Source: Didymella arachidicola (lineage: Eukaryota; Ascomycota; Dothideomycetes; Pleosporales; Didymellaceae). From it: a stretch of DNA of 64,000 bases. Of the stretch, positions 10,690 to 20,667 are shown piece after piece. The position numbers were made by a program, and so were the translations under genes. The DNA is taken from contig CM049989.1 in NCBI GenBank assembly GCA_016630955.3, positions 744,001 to 808,000 of the forward strand, in the 5' to 3' direction. Position 1 is the first letter of the stretch. The number at the start of each line of letters is the position of its first letter. Under the pieces are notes generated by a model. That model saw only the letters and a program-made list of their open reading frames with translations. It had not been told where the DNA came from and searched no databases.

Positions 10690-12990
10690 CTAAAACTCAT
10701 ACTCGCCCACCCCCTCCAACCCCAACCTCATATTCTCCACCGTCTTCCCACTAACCCCCCTCAGCATCGCCAACCCAGCCAAATCCCTCACCTCGGCACT
10801 ATCCATCTCCATCAGACAGTTCACAATGGCGTCTGCTTTCTTCGCGCCCACGCCTTTCAGCGCCTTGATCTGCGTGACGTCGCGGGTGTTTATGATTCTG
10901 AGGAGGTGCGACGTGCGCGGTGTGTGGGCAGCAGGCATGTCGTCGCGAAAAATGGGGAGTTTCTTGGTCGGTTTCTTGGGGCGGCGGCGTGGCGGCTTGG
11001 GGGCTGCGGGGGAGGTTTCTTCTGAGGCGAGCGAGGTGTCGTGGGAGGAGTCGGCGTGTGGCGGGGGCGTGAAGTCGTCGTCGTCGGACGCGGCATCGTC
11101 GTGGAAGACGGGCTGAGGGCGGGAGAGCTTGGTGTCGGGCTTGAGTGGTGCCATGAAGCTTGAGACAGGCGCTGACATGTGCTTTTGGGTCTCGTCGCGC
11201 TTGGCGCGGATCCGGTCTTCGAGGTTTCTCATCTTGGCTTGCAGTTTCTCGTTGTTGGGGAAGTAGGGCTCGGCTAGGTGGTACATGCGCAGTGCGCTTG
11301 CGTCCTCGCCCCGTGCGTGGTGTTGCTTGGCCATGAGGAGGAATTGTAGTCCCTGAGACTTGCCGTCGTCTTCTTTCGCGTCGATGCGTTGTTCGAGGTC
11401 GTTCAGTCGCCGCTGGAGCTCGTCGGAAAGAGCTGGTGCGGCGGCCGCTGCGTCTTGCAGTGCCTTCTCTGCGAGTCGCTCGTCCAGCCTCTGCACGATC
11501 AGCGCCTCGATTGCCTCCTTGGTCATGCCGGCCTCGACAGTGCGTGCTCGCGAAGTGCTATCAGCTGCACGCAATGTCTTCGATGGTCGAGCGCTCAAGG
11601 TGCTGCTAGGTTCCGCTGCGCGCTTTTGCGCTTCGGTCCGTCGGACACCTTGGTTCTGGGAAGTCATGTTAGTCGCGCGCGAGGCAGGCTTACGAGAATC
11701 AGAGTATACAGAAAAGGCCTTTACGGGCTTCTCCCCCTTCTTCTCTTTCCCTGTCTCTGTCACGTTGGCATTGGCAGCCGCTGACAAGGCGCGCAGAGGC
11801 TGTCGCTTGATATTGGCCCCTCCAATGCTGCTCGTCACCGCGAGCGGCTTTGACATCGTCCTCAGCACGGGATCATTCTCTACCTCCGCGACTTCGATCT
11901 TCTTCGTGCGACTGGCAAAGTTCAACGAGCTGATGGTGTCGAGATGATACGCGCGAGTCGGCGCAAGGTTGAGGATCATCACAGTCAGGCCCTTGTTCTG
12001 TCCAAGCCCAAGAATCCTTGTCATTTTCGACTCCCGGTACGGTATTCGGTTCTGTTTCTTGTTCATGGCCTCAACACACTGAGCGAGTACGAAGAGCGAC
12101 TTGTTGATAGCGGAGCTTTCTACCAGGCGCTCCCTGTTGTTTTCTGTGCGGCGGTTGTCCTCGGATCCAGCGAGATCGATGCAAGAAGCTCGGCTGACAC
12201 GAACGGTAGTTTCGGTGGTCTGCGTGATCTTGACGCAAAGTACAGCATGAGATCGAGAAGAGTGTGCGTTGAGCTAGTTGACGTCAGGACAATCCAACTA
12301 TGCAGCAGCCACGACATACCTTTGTCGCAGATGTCGAACGGTTCATGTTCGCCTGATCATACAACTGCTCAAACTCCTTCAACGTCGTGCATGGCTTCTC
12401 GGTCAGACCGACAACAACCGTCTTGCCGTGGTTGTCACGAATGGGGAGACCTGATGGTGTGCGCTTCTCAGGCGGCTCGAAGAGGTCATAGACACGGTCG
12501 CAGTAGATCTCGAAATACTCCAGCGCCACCTCGACCTGACTGGCGCCCGCCGAATCCTTTTCAATCTTCTTGCACCGCCTGTAGATGGCACTCAAAAGTC
12601 GCGGGATCACGCCACGGTCGGCCAGCGACTTCCCTCCTCGCATTGTATGTGTCTTGCCGGTACCGGTGCAGCCGTGCGCGAAGATCGATAGATCGAAGCC
12701 ATTGAACAGGTGTTTGACCGTAGGCGCGACTGTGCACACATTAGCACGATGCAGACGGTGCGTGGTGACGGATACACACTCTCGGCATCGAACAGTTGTT
12801 GTTGTGTGGCTTCCTGCTCATACACAGAGCTGAACTGGAAGCTGAATGACTCGGCGTCATTCTTGGGGCTCGGTAACCGTACGACTGTAAGCGCAGATTC
12901 TCCCTCGAGGGTCTCTGCGGTAACAATGGTGTCCTTGTCGAGCTCTTGCTTGAGCAGTGGCCGAATCCGTGCGACGACGCGTACACTCAT
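10690..12990 (-). CDS. Kinesin with C-terminal helix-hairpin-helix (KIF22/Kid-like)
   Basis: Motor protein of 734 aa. Exons 12990-12780, 12729-12320 and 12273-10690; introns are 50 and 46 bp. The motor domain starts at residue 1 (MSVRVVARIRPLL), with P-loop GCTGTGKT, switch I LNAHSSRSH and switch II DLAGSE, followed by the neck-proximal YRESKMTRIL and NLAPT. A coiled coil lies at about residues 425-560. The last 70 residues carry a ComEA-like helix-hairpin-helix (TQIKALKGVGAKKADAIVNC), the DNA-binding element found at the same place in animal KIF22/Kid (kinesin-10), which moves chromosome arms in mitosis. Placement in kinesin-10 rests on motor-first layout, absence of long stalk and the HhH tail; subfamily was not tested by phylogeny. 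The gene is convergent with DPB2, 293 bp away. Confidence 0.85.
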
Positions 12991-13055
12991 GTTGTCTACG
13001 CGACACTAAAATGCACGCGCGAAAGTGAAAGTAGGAAACGCAAATATACAACGCG
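12977..13055 (-). promoter_or_regulatory. ACGCG cores at the kinesin start
   Basis: A full ACGCGT palindrome lies at 12977-12982, inside codons 3-5, and ACGCG occurs upstream at 12998-13002, 13015-13019 and 13051-13055. This is the same MBF-type core as in the NASP/DPB2 promoter. Density is well above background, but three short matches could still be chance. Confidence 0.4.
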
Positions 13056-14170
13056 CAAGAACAAGCAAAGCACACAGCCTACCGTGACGTCGATTCGATC
13101 TGCACCCGGGCAAGAGTGAAGGCTACCCTGGTACGCCGTATTTTGCTTTGACCGCCTCGCTATTGTTGGTTGCTATAGTGACCAACGGGAAGGAAGCACG
13201 TGCTCCCATCTGAAATCAAACATCGACACAACCCCAAGATCTGGACATCGAAGTCAATAATCAAGGACTCTGGTCGCTTCTCTTTCGACACTATCTCGAT
13301 CTGTCAGAGCATAGCATTCAAGCTCTTTGACCAAAGATGCTCCGTTTGTCCTGAGATCTCGATGCGATGAAGGGATGCCATGAGACCACCGCTCATTCTC
13401 GCCAATCCATATGCTCCATCATTGCAGAGCCGGAGCGTCATCGTGCGTGCCGTACACTGTATGTCAATGGGATACTGCAATCAACGTGGTGCCTTTCTGT
13501 TTATTGCGTTGTGACGGCGCGCTCCCAGACATTGGCTTCCAGCGTCCGACCCGGTAACATATAAACGAGAAAAAATACAAGACCTCGCTGAGCCTCGCTG
13601 AGCCTCGCTGTCAGGCCGTGAGCCGGTTAGTCGCTTGCGTAGCATGATGGAGCTGTCGTTGTTCTGCGAGCCGCCCAGATCGCGAGGCTGCGTTAGGCAG
13701 TTGGCTTTGATTGGCCCACACGTGGCTAGATTCTGAAACACCAGGATTTTGGTCTCGAAGCACAACCACCAATCCTCCAACCATAGTGCAGTATCTTCGG
13801 AAACGACCCGATGCTGCTTCCAATATGAGGCCGACAGGGCCAGTACTAGGTCGAAAGCTATTGCTGGTCCAGAAGAAAGCTCAGGCGGGTATGGATCTCT
13901 CAATACCAGACAAGGCCCCTGCTGGCGGTGAGTCTCGCGCAGTGGTGCTCTAGACTTGTGCGTTGTCGAGTGACTGAGTCGAACGGTTTCTCCATTTCAT
14001 TCTTCGTCTTTCAGCGTACTGTTCTTCGTTTCGTTGATCGTTGCCTTCATAATCGACTGTCCCCTCAGTCAATTTGCATTTCTCTGTTTCTGCTGCTGTC
14101 CAGTCGTAGACGCGCGCATTACCTTCGTTCTCCACTTCCTTCCATTTCGTAATCCACGGGTCCATTGACC
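12991..14170. other. 1.2 kb divergent intergenic region
   Basis: Lies between the kinesin (leftward) and a secreted-protein gene (rightward), so it should hold both promoters. It contains three tandem copies of a decamer at 13581-13610 (the first with two mismatches) and no convincing gene. Several open frames of 60-140 codons have no recognisable protein character. Confidence 0.5.
13581..13610. repeat. Three tandem copies of a 10 bp unit
   Basis: AGCCTCGCTG is perfect at 13591-13600 and 13601-13610, preceded by GACCTCGCTG at 13581-13590. It is a short local duplication with no known role. Confidence 0.7.
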
Positions 14171-15800
14171 ATGGCTCGCTTTATTCCCCTATTGCTGCTG
14201 GCAGCATCTTCTTCCGTCGTTGTTGGAGGGCCGTTGCCTAAAGGCCACAAGAGACAAATGTAAGTTGTTCGCGCCTCTATGCTGGCGTGATCTGACCTGA
14301 TCCAGCAACACAAACACGACCTCGGCTCCACTGCCCTCCTTGAGTGAGCCATTGGCGAATGCCGAGACCGCTGTCATTATCAATCCCATCCAGCCAACCA
14401 TCTTCACACAGACAGCACCTGCCATCACGTTCCTTCTCCCAGATGGCCAAGCTATTGCTACTCAACCACAAGAAACCGTCTTGTCGACATCGTACATCAC
14501 CTCGCTCAAACCAGTCCCTACCTCAGAGACCCTGTCAAGTGGCGCCTCACTCAATGCTGCGGCTTCATCGTCAGAGCCAGCCGAAAGCCAGGCATTGAGC
14601 TCCTACCCAGCAAAGGGCCTGTCCAGCTCAAAAGCAGAAGTCGAAAGCGAGGTATCGAGCGCGACGTACACGCCGCCAATGTTTACCTACTCGCCCGAAG
14701 AAACCACAACGACGGAGGTCTTTTCTGAGCCGAGTACCATCACGCCTACTTCCAGCCCTGCTAGCTCTGTTGCTGTCACCTCCTCTCTTAGGAGCCCTGT
14801 TCTCACAAGCTCGGCTGTTGTTAGTGCGACTCCATCAGCGACCGGAGGTCAGCCAGCGCAGAATGGCACCGGCATGTCTGGGTTCACCCATCCAGGTGCA
14901 GCTCCAGGCTCTGCTACTCTGAGCAGTGCCTTGTCCAGCTCTTCTGCGTCTGGCTCTTCAGCACCTGTGAGCTCCGCGGCGTCATCAATTCTGGCTTCGA
15001 GCTCCACCCTTCTAGTCCCGACGAAGTCGACCATAACCGTCTCGTCTGGTCTTGTCGTTACTAAGACGCTATACACTACTGTGCTCCCCACCGTCGCCGC
15101 GTCTAAAGTTCTGTCTTCTGCTAGCGTCGCGTTGTCGTCAAGCGTGATAGTCGGCGCGCCAGCACCTTCCGCTGTCATTTCGAGCTCGGTAGGCGCAGCG
15201 ATCCCCACTGTTCCTGCTTCTTCCGTCGTCCTTTCATCGGCATCAGCCGAGCTTCTACCGTCAACTTCGTTGCAGGTGCCTCCCGTGGTTATTGTCACAC
15301 AGTACACCACTGTCTTACCGTCCGAAACCGCTCCAGCAGAGACACCTGCGGCGTCTTCGGCTCTATTGTCTTCTTCGCAAGTGGTTGCATCATCTCTTGC
15401 ACCCTCCTCTCCTGCGAACGCGACCTCATCGGCTGGCTCCACTGCCTCAGCCTCCTCTTCCGTGCCTTTGTCCAGTGCTGAGGCTACTCCTGCTCCCTTG
15501 TCAAGCGCTGTCATCTCGTCTTCGGTACTGGCCTCGAGCGAGCCCACTTCTTCCAAGACGTCATATGCAATCACGAATGTAGAACCTTCGCCTTCAGAAG
15601 CGCCTGCGTCACCTACAGGAGCACCTGCACCGCCGAGCGACGCACCTTCCGCACCGGCGCCACCGGCGCCTACTGCGTCTTCGTCTGAGGGACCACTAAT
15701 CATCACACCAATTGCACCGAGCCAAATATTCACTGTCACTGTGACAGAGAAGGAGAAGGAGACTGTCACGACAACTGTCACTGCTACAGTGACAGCATGA
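14171..15800 (+). CDS. Ser/Thr-rich secreted protein, mucin-like
   Basis: Predicted 527 aa extracellular protein of unknown function. Exon 1 is 14171-14259 and exon 2 is 14306-15800 (46 bp intron; the AT|C join gives Ile). Residues 1-20 are a signal peptide (FIPLLLLAASSSVVVGG), followed by a Lys-Arg dibasic site (KGHKRQ) that a Kex2 protease could cut. The rest is dominated by Ser, Ala, Thr, Val and Pro, with the motif T-x-YTTVLP occurring twice (KTLYTTVLPT, TQYTTVLPSE). The tail ends in TVTVTEKEKETVTTTVTATV. Such composition implies dense O-glycosylation and a cell-wall or matrix location. No transmembrane segment or GPI signal is visible at the C-terminus. A long reverse-strand open frame opposite it is a by-product of the repetitive codons. 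Confidence 0.75.
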
Positions 15801-16177
15801 GTGCTCAGTGTATGAGATGGGATATGAGAATAGAATAATTCACAACCTAAGAGAAGACGAGATGATGTTATATGTAATAGCTGGACTACAATTGATACCC
15901 AATAATGACTGTATAGCAGGTCTATAATGCAAGATACCCTTTTCAAGACAGATTTTTCCTGAGCAGTCAGCGTGCATCCTCTCGTCAAAAAAAAAGCCAG
16001 ATTAATTGCAAGACGTGGTTGCTGCAAATGCATGCTTCCGCCGGATATATATGTCCCGTCCAGCCCTATACGGCAGGTCCAAACATACAACCTTGGCAAG
16101 GCCACCAGCTAGGGTATACACGTAGTAAGCTGTCTATTACACTTTGAGATTTGCCCCACTCGTTGCTCTGAGCAGAC
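15801..16177. other. Short intergenic region between two same-strand genes
   Basis: About 380 bp separate the two Ser/Thr-rich protein genes. It would hold the terminator of the first and the promoter of the second; no specific element stands out. Confidence 0.4.
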
Positions 16178-16999
16178 ATGTCTTCCAGCTTATTCAGATA
16201 TGTGGCCTCTGTCACTGCGCTTGTCCTTATTCTCCTCCGAGCTTTTGTTGAAGCGCAGGCGATCCAGAACAGCGAAATATACTCGAAGATCACCGTAAAC
16301 TATGACCTCGTCGACGTACAGGAACAATCTAGCCCTGACGGTAGCGTATGGACCTCAACTTCAACGTCCGATGGCCTGGCAACAACCTCCGGTCGCGTAT
16401 TCACCGTGCAACTCACGACAAATGAGCAAGGCCAACCACAGCTCCTTACCGAAGGGACCACACAACTCAAACCATATTCTGAGACTGGTGCTATAGCCTC
16501 TGATCATGGGTGTGCAGGAGCAATATGCACCGAGACCACAATATCCACTATCAGAATGCCATGGAGACCAAGCGAATACATATCGTCCGCACCACCGACG
16601 GCCTACGTATCTCCCGCCTCATCTGCTACTTTGTCCACTGATTCAGTAATGAAAATCTTCTTTGGTGCAACATCTGCATCTGTGGTGTTGATCGTCGGCG
16701 TGTTCCTCATTGCCAGTCGGCGACGGCGTAGAAACATACCAGTACCGACGACGAAACGAACAAAACATGGTTCGGGAGCCAAAGCCTCCGGTAAAGCTGC
16801 TGCATGCGCGAAACCAGAGTTGCATACGACCGAAATGGCTCTGTATGAAATGGATGGAAGACAAGCTTTGCCTGAAGCCGACGGCGTTGAGAGATTCGCC
16901 AACGGCGAGGTCGAGGACAAGCATGCATCAGGTGTTGCGAGGGAGAGAGAAGGTCGGAGTGAATTGCCAGAGGGGAAGAGTAATGCTGGGGCAATGTGA
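16178..16999 (+). CDS. Single-pass membrane protein with Ser/Thr ectodomain
   Basis: Uninterrupted 273 aa frame, family not recognised. Residues 1-27 form a signal peptide (ASVTALVLILLRAFVEAQA). A modest Ser/Thr-rich ectodomain follows, with two Cys (HGCAGAICTE). A transmembrane helix lies at about residues 160-182 (IFFGATSASVVLIVGVFLIA), followed by a stop-transfer SRRRRR and a basic, charged cytoplasmic tail of about 90 residues. This is the layout of small fungal cell-surface sensors (Mid2/Wsc type), but there is no WSC cysteine domain. It sits 377 bp downstream of another Ser/Thr-rich secreted protein on the same strand, so both may serve the cell surface; that link is inference. Start chosen because the signal peptide begins at this ATG. 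Confidence 0.7.
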   Translation: MSSSLFRYVASVTALVLILLRAFVEAQAIQNSEIYSKITVNYDLVDVQEQSSPDGSVWTSTSTSDGLATTSGRVFTVQLTTNEQGQPQLLTEGTTQLKPYSETGAIASDHGCAGAICTETTISTIRMPWRPSEYISSAPPTAYVSPASSATLSTDSVMKIFFGATSASVVLIVGVFLIASRRRRRNIPVPTTKRTKHGSGAKASGKAAACAKPELHTTEMALYEMDGRQALPEADGVERFANGEVEDKHASGVAREREGRSELPEGKSNAGAM

Positions 17000-17448
17000 A
17001 AGCCTTGTCTGTGCACAACTTCTTCACAGAGTGACGTGTGCCAACGTACATAGCTACATGATGACTCTCACCTCAAGGCTCAATCGACACAGCTTCTGAG
17101 AATGAGCCGACCATTCGGTGTCCGCGTGCTCCCGCGTCGTAAAGAGACCAGACAAAACAGTGCAATCAGGTTGCGTCTCATTCAGTCTACACATAGACTG
17201 ACGCCAGTAAGGGACATTAAAGCAGCTGAGCGGTTCAACCAAGAAGTTGAATGCTTTGCGACCAAGGAAGTCCTACTCACCGTAACACATGAACGACGAA
17301 AACGAAATAGTGATTATTCTGTTCATTGATGATTTCCATCGTGATTCGTCTGAGCCAGGCTGCAGGCAGTGCCCACAGACATGAAATCTAGTGTATAAGG
17401 ACATGCACGCGCATCCTTCTCTTTTCCCCATGCTCGACCTTCTCTCAT
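17000..17448. other. Tail-to-tail intergenic region
   Basis: About 450 bp between the 3' ends of the membrane-protein gene and RPN12. Only terminator functions are expected; I see no other feature. Confidence 0.4.
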
Positions 17449-18353
17449 CTAGACGATCATCTCCAGCTCCCTGGCGTAGCCCAGAGTGTTCTCGATGACC
17501 TGATCGCTCGTGACCAAGATGTCCTTGCTCTGATAGTCGTCTTCCTGCTGAGGAAAATATATCCTGCCGTCTTTAACAACCCAGCCGGATTCGCGCGCGA
17601 AGCTGACAACGCTGCCTTCCGAGTCGAGGAACAGCAGGGATTTGGCATCGGAGATGGGGATCGAGGGGTATGCGCGCTCGCTGCAGGAGGCAATCTCCTT
17701 GCGGATTGTGCCAATAAGGATCTGGTAGTCGTTGTTAGCCTTCGCACATCCCCGATGCATACAACATGCAGCAAAATTATATGTGCTGAATATGGTGGCG
17801 CGCTTACCTCTGAGAACATGCCAAACTCCTCGCTCGGTACCCGCTCGCCCTTAGTCTCGCCCCACACCCTATCGTAGCTTCCCTCCATAAGCGCCTGCTC
17901 CAACCTTATCGGATACTGAACGAACTGGTCGTCCTCGAGGCCCTTGCCTTCCTGCGCAGCCGCCACCTCCAGTGTCTCGAGCAGTGTGTGGAATCCGGCG
18001 TAGTCCCCCTCACTCAGTAGAAGCAGCAGGTAGAGACCTGTGACTTTGCTGGCTTGACTGCCGTTTTTTGGTAGCGAGGAGGAAGGCAGAGAGTAGAAGG
18101 GCTGCAGCTGCTGGAAGTAGCGTGTGAAGGAGACGGTGTCTTTGAGGCGGATCGAGATGATGGCGCCGAGCTCGAGTGTCTCGCGAGCGGCTTGGAGTTG
18201 CTTCTTTGGTGTTTTCTCTTGTGGTATGAGAGCGTTGAGCTGGAGGAGGGCCATCTTGGCCTTGGAGAGGAGTGTTGTGGCATGCTGGTAGTTCTTCGAC
18301 TGGAGCGACTGGTGAAGGTGCTGGAGCGCGGAGTGCAGTTCTTTCTCGGCCAT
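17449..18353 (-). CDS. RPN12: 26S proteasome regulatory subunit Rpn12
   Basis: Non-ATPase lid subunit (PSMD8/Rpn12, PCI family) of the 19S regulatory particle; its C-terminus helps the lid join the base. Exons 18353-17808 and 17721-17449 are joined across an 86 bp intron (FGMFSE|ILIGTI), giving 272 aa against 274 in yeast. The N-terminal helical repeats read ELHSALQHLHQSLQSKNYQH. The C-terminus reads DQVIENTLGYARELEMIV, the conserved Rpn12 tail. Ile-Pro-Ile-Ser-Asp-Ala-Lys (IPISDAKSLLF) marks the winged-helix PCI part. An in-frame ATG at 18602 would add 83 residues rich in Pro and Thr; the shorter start matches the family, so 18353 is preferred. Identification is firm. Confidence 0.93.
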
Positions 18354-18863
18354 GGTGAAGGGTTGTATGCGTGGCTGTATGACGATTGGAGGCGGAGGGG
18401 TTGTAGTTGCGCAGATGGGCGATGTGGCGTGTGGTGAGCTTGGAGATGTCGTGGTGTTTGTTGCGGCGGGCAGTGGAAGCTGAGGCGGCGGAGGAGGAGC
18501 TAGGCCTCTAACGCTATGGCCCGATGATGTACCGTTGAACACCTCCACACGCGCATACGATATGCCGTAACCTTCAAATATGCGATTCCGAATATATGCC
18601 ATGGTCGCTATGGTGCGAGGGATATCGGACACAGAGATCAGAGATGCAACAGGTGTGAATTATGGTCAAGACATTCTTAATTGCTTCTTCCAGTTTTGGT
18701 GCGGATGACCTGCATGGTCACACTGTCTCACCCGGAGGACTGTTCAGGCAACGAACAGCACCATAACCGGAAGCCCCTGGGTAGCTTTGGGATCGATAAG
18801 GCTGATTCATCTATCCAAGGCTTGAGAATGGCCCAAGTGTAATGTACGGCAAGCCGGCTGACA
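18354..18863. other. RPN12 upstream region, partly open reading frame
   Basis: About 500 bp between RPN12 and the 3' end of SLD2. The 18354-18602 part is open in frame with RPN12 from an ATG at 18602. No match to the yeast Rpn4 proteasome element (GGTGGCAAA) was found. Confidence 0.4.
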
Positions 18864-20375
18864 TCATCTCCTACCAAACCTTCCACCTGATTTCTTCCCA
18901 TTCCCACCTTTCCCCTTGATCTTAAGTCTCTGATAGTTCGCATGTGCAGTTGCTGAGATTTTCCTCTTAACTTTCTCGACCACACCCTCTTTCTTCTCAG
19001 CCGGCTTTTCCGGCTTCTTCTTTGGCGCTTTACGCTTCTTTGCTGAGTGGGAGGCATCGCTCGCGTAGTCAGAGTCGTCCTCGCTATCAGAGAGTGCAGG
19101 TTCCGCGTCAAATCCTGCTTGCGTTTCCGGCACAGACTCTGGCTCGTCGTCTTCGTGATTGTCCTGGAGTTTGGGAATAGGTTTTGGCTTGACGGTATTG
19201 GGTCGCACTGTACATCGTTAGACTCTAAGCTCCGCAATATAGCAGAAAAGAACTCACTGTTTGTGCGCCTAGTCTGCCTCTTGAGTCCCTTCTTTTTCCA
19301 CACTTTCCTTGGCTGGCCGTCTCGTCCAAGTTCCTCCTCCTCCTCCTCCTCCTCCTCTTCATCTTCATTTTCAGACTCGCCGCGATCGACACCGAGCGGC
19401 ATCTCTGCCTGGCTGTCTCTAACCTGCACTTGTGACACTCTCGGCTTAGGGGGCGCCGATATGCCCTCTTCCTCCATCTCCAGCTCGCGCATGATGTCTG
19501 CTTCCTCATCCAGTCTATCGTCCTCATCTTTCCGCATGTTCTGTATCATTGCACTGAGGCTTCTGACCATACCCCGCCTCTTCCATGGCGCAGGCCTTGG
19601 TGTTGTCTCGTCTGCCTCCTCGATCTTGTCCAGCGCATTGTCTCTCCTCAGAAACGCCGGCGTAGCTAAGCCTCGCAGTGTAGAGCTCGGTGTTCCTTCC
19701 TCATCGAGCTTCCTCTTCTTCGGTGTAATGAATTGATTAAAGAGATTTCTCTTCGTGATTGAGAGCGGCGTCCGATCCCCTCTTATTCTCGACGCCGAAG
19801 ATGCTTCGCTTGTTGCTTCGGTATCTTTCTTTGGTGTGTGGAACACGTTCGGCTCGATTTCGCCGAATATTATACGGCGCTTGCTTGGAGTCTCCGCGTT
19901 GAGGTTGTCGAATAGGCCTAGAACGATACCGTCTCGTTGTGGGGTAGGCCCAATGAATGCAGGCCCTTGAGGCGACAAGCACTCAGACAATGCGTCTGCT
20001 TCCTGTGTAGCTTGCTCTTCTTCTCTTTTACGCTTCAGTGGAGTAAGCTCGAGGGCTTTCAGCGGTGCTTTCGGCGTGCGTTCGACATTTGTAGTATGCT
20101 TGCGACTTGCCGCTCGCTTCGAGGGTGTCTGAGGAGCTTCTTTTGTAGGCGGCTGAGCTCGTAATCTGCTGTACTCTTTATACTTTTGTGCTGCTCAAGA
20201 TCAGCAACATGTTCGTGTAGGTCGAGTATGTCGCGTGCATACAAATAACCGCGTCCGCCTTGATGTCCTCGCGTCCAGCTTTCTTGCCGTTGTGGTGGGC
20301 AGCGAATTGTTTTTCCCAGGCTTTCAGATCGTTACGGAGGGTGTTGCAACGCTGCTCGAACTCTGTTATGCTCAT
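18864..20375 (-). CDS. SLD2: DNA replication regulator Sld2
   Basis: Sld2/Drc1 (RecQL4 N-terminus homologue) is phosphorylated by S-CDK, binds Dpb11 and helps load Pol epsilon and GINS at origins. Exons 20375-20243, 20190-19258 and 19207-18864 give 469 aa; introns are 52 and 50 bp. The conserved N-terminal block reads LRNDLKAWEKQFAAHHNGKK with KYKEYSRLR after the first intron. Many S/T-P sites (TPSKR, TPLKR, TPKK, TPHER-like) fit CDK control. An acidic stretch (run of about ten Glu) and a basic C-terminus (GRFGRR) follow. Acceptor CAG before 20190 was chosen; the GAG three bases earlier would add Ala. It is on the same strand as RPN12 and LPD1. Two ACGCG cores lie 70-85 bp upstream. Confidence 0.9.
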
Positions 20376-20444
20376 CTTGAAATGTGGGTTGCTCGTGGTG
20401 TTGGTTCAATGACGATGTGGAGGGCCGAATTGAAGATCGCGGAG

Positions 20445-20459
20445 CGCGTCGCGCACGCG
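20445..20459 (-). promoter_or_regulatory. Two ACGCG cores upstream of SLD2
   Basis: CGCGT at 20445-20449 and ACGCG at 20455-20459 lie 70-84 bp upstream of the SLD2 ATG and form an inverted pair. They match the MBF core seen in the NASP/DPB2 promoter. S-phase control is inferred. Confidence 0.45.
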
Positions 20460-20667
20460 CAAAGGCTAAGCAGGGGTCCTCAGCCCTACTGCCCGCGAAC
20501 CACTTTAACGAGCATGCAAATGTCACTATCAAGCTATCAATGACCCTGCATTTGAACAAGCATTGCATCAGATATATTACAGGTACTATTCACAACTCTC
20601 CCGCTTGAGAGCTCGATAATTCATGCCGCTGATGCTGAAAGGGAACCCCATACCAAAAACCGGGAAT

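Noticed and set aside
14849..16105. 418-codon open frame on the minus strand opposite the Ser/Thr-rich gene
   Set aside because: It is the reverse complement of repetitive Ser/Ala codons; the sense frame has a signal peptide and a spliced start, the antisense frame has neither family likeness nor a plausible N-terminus.
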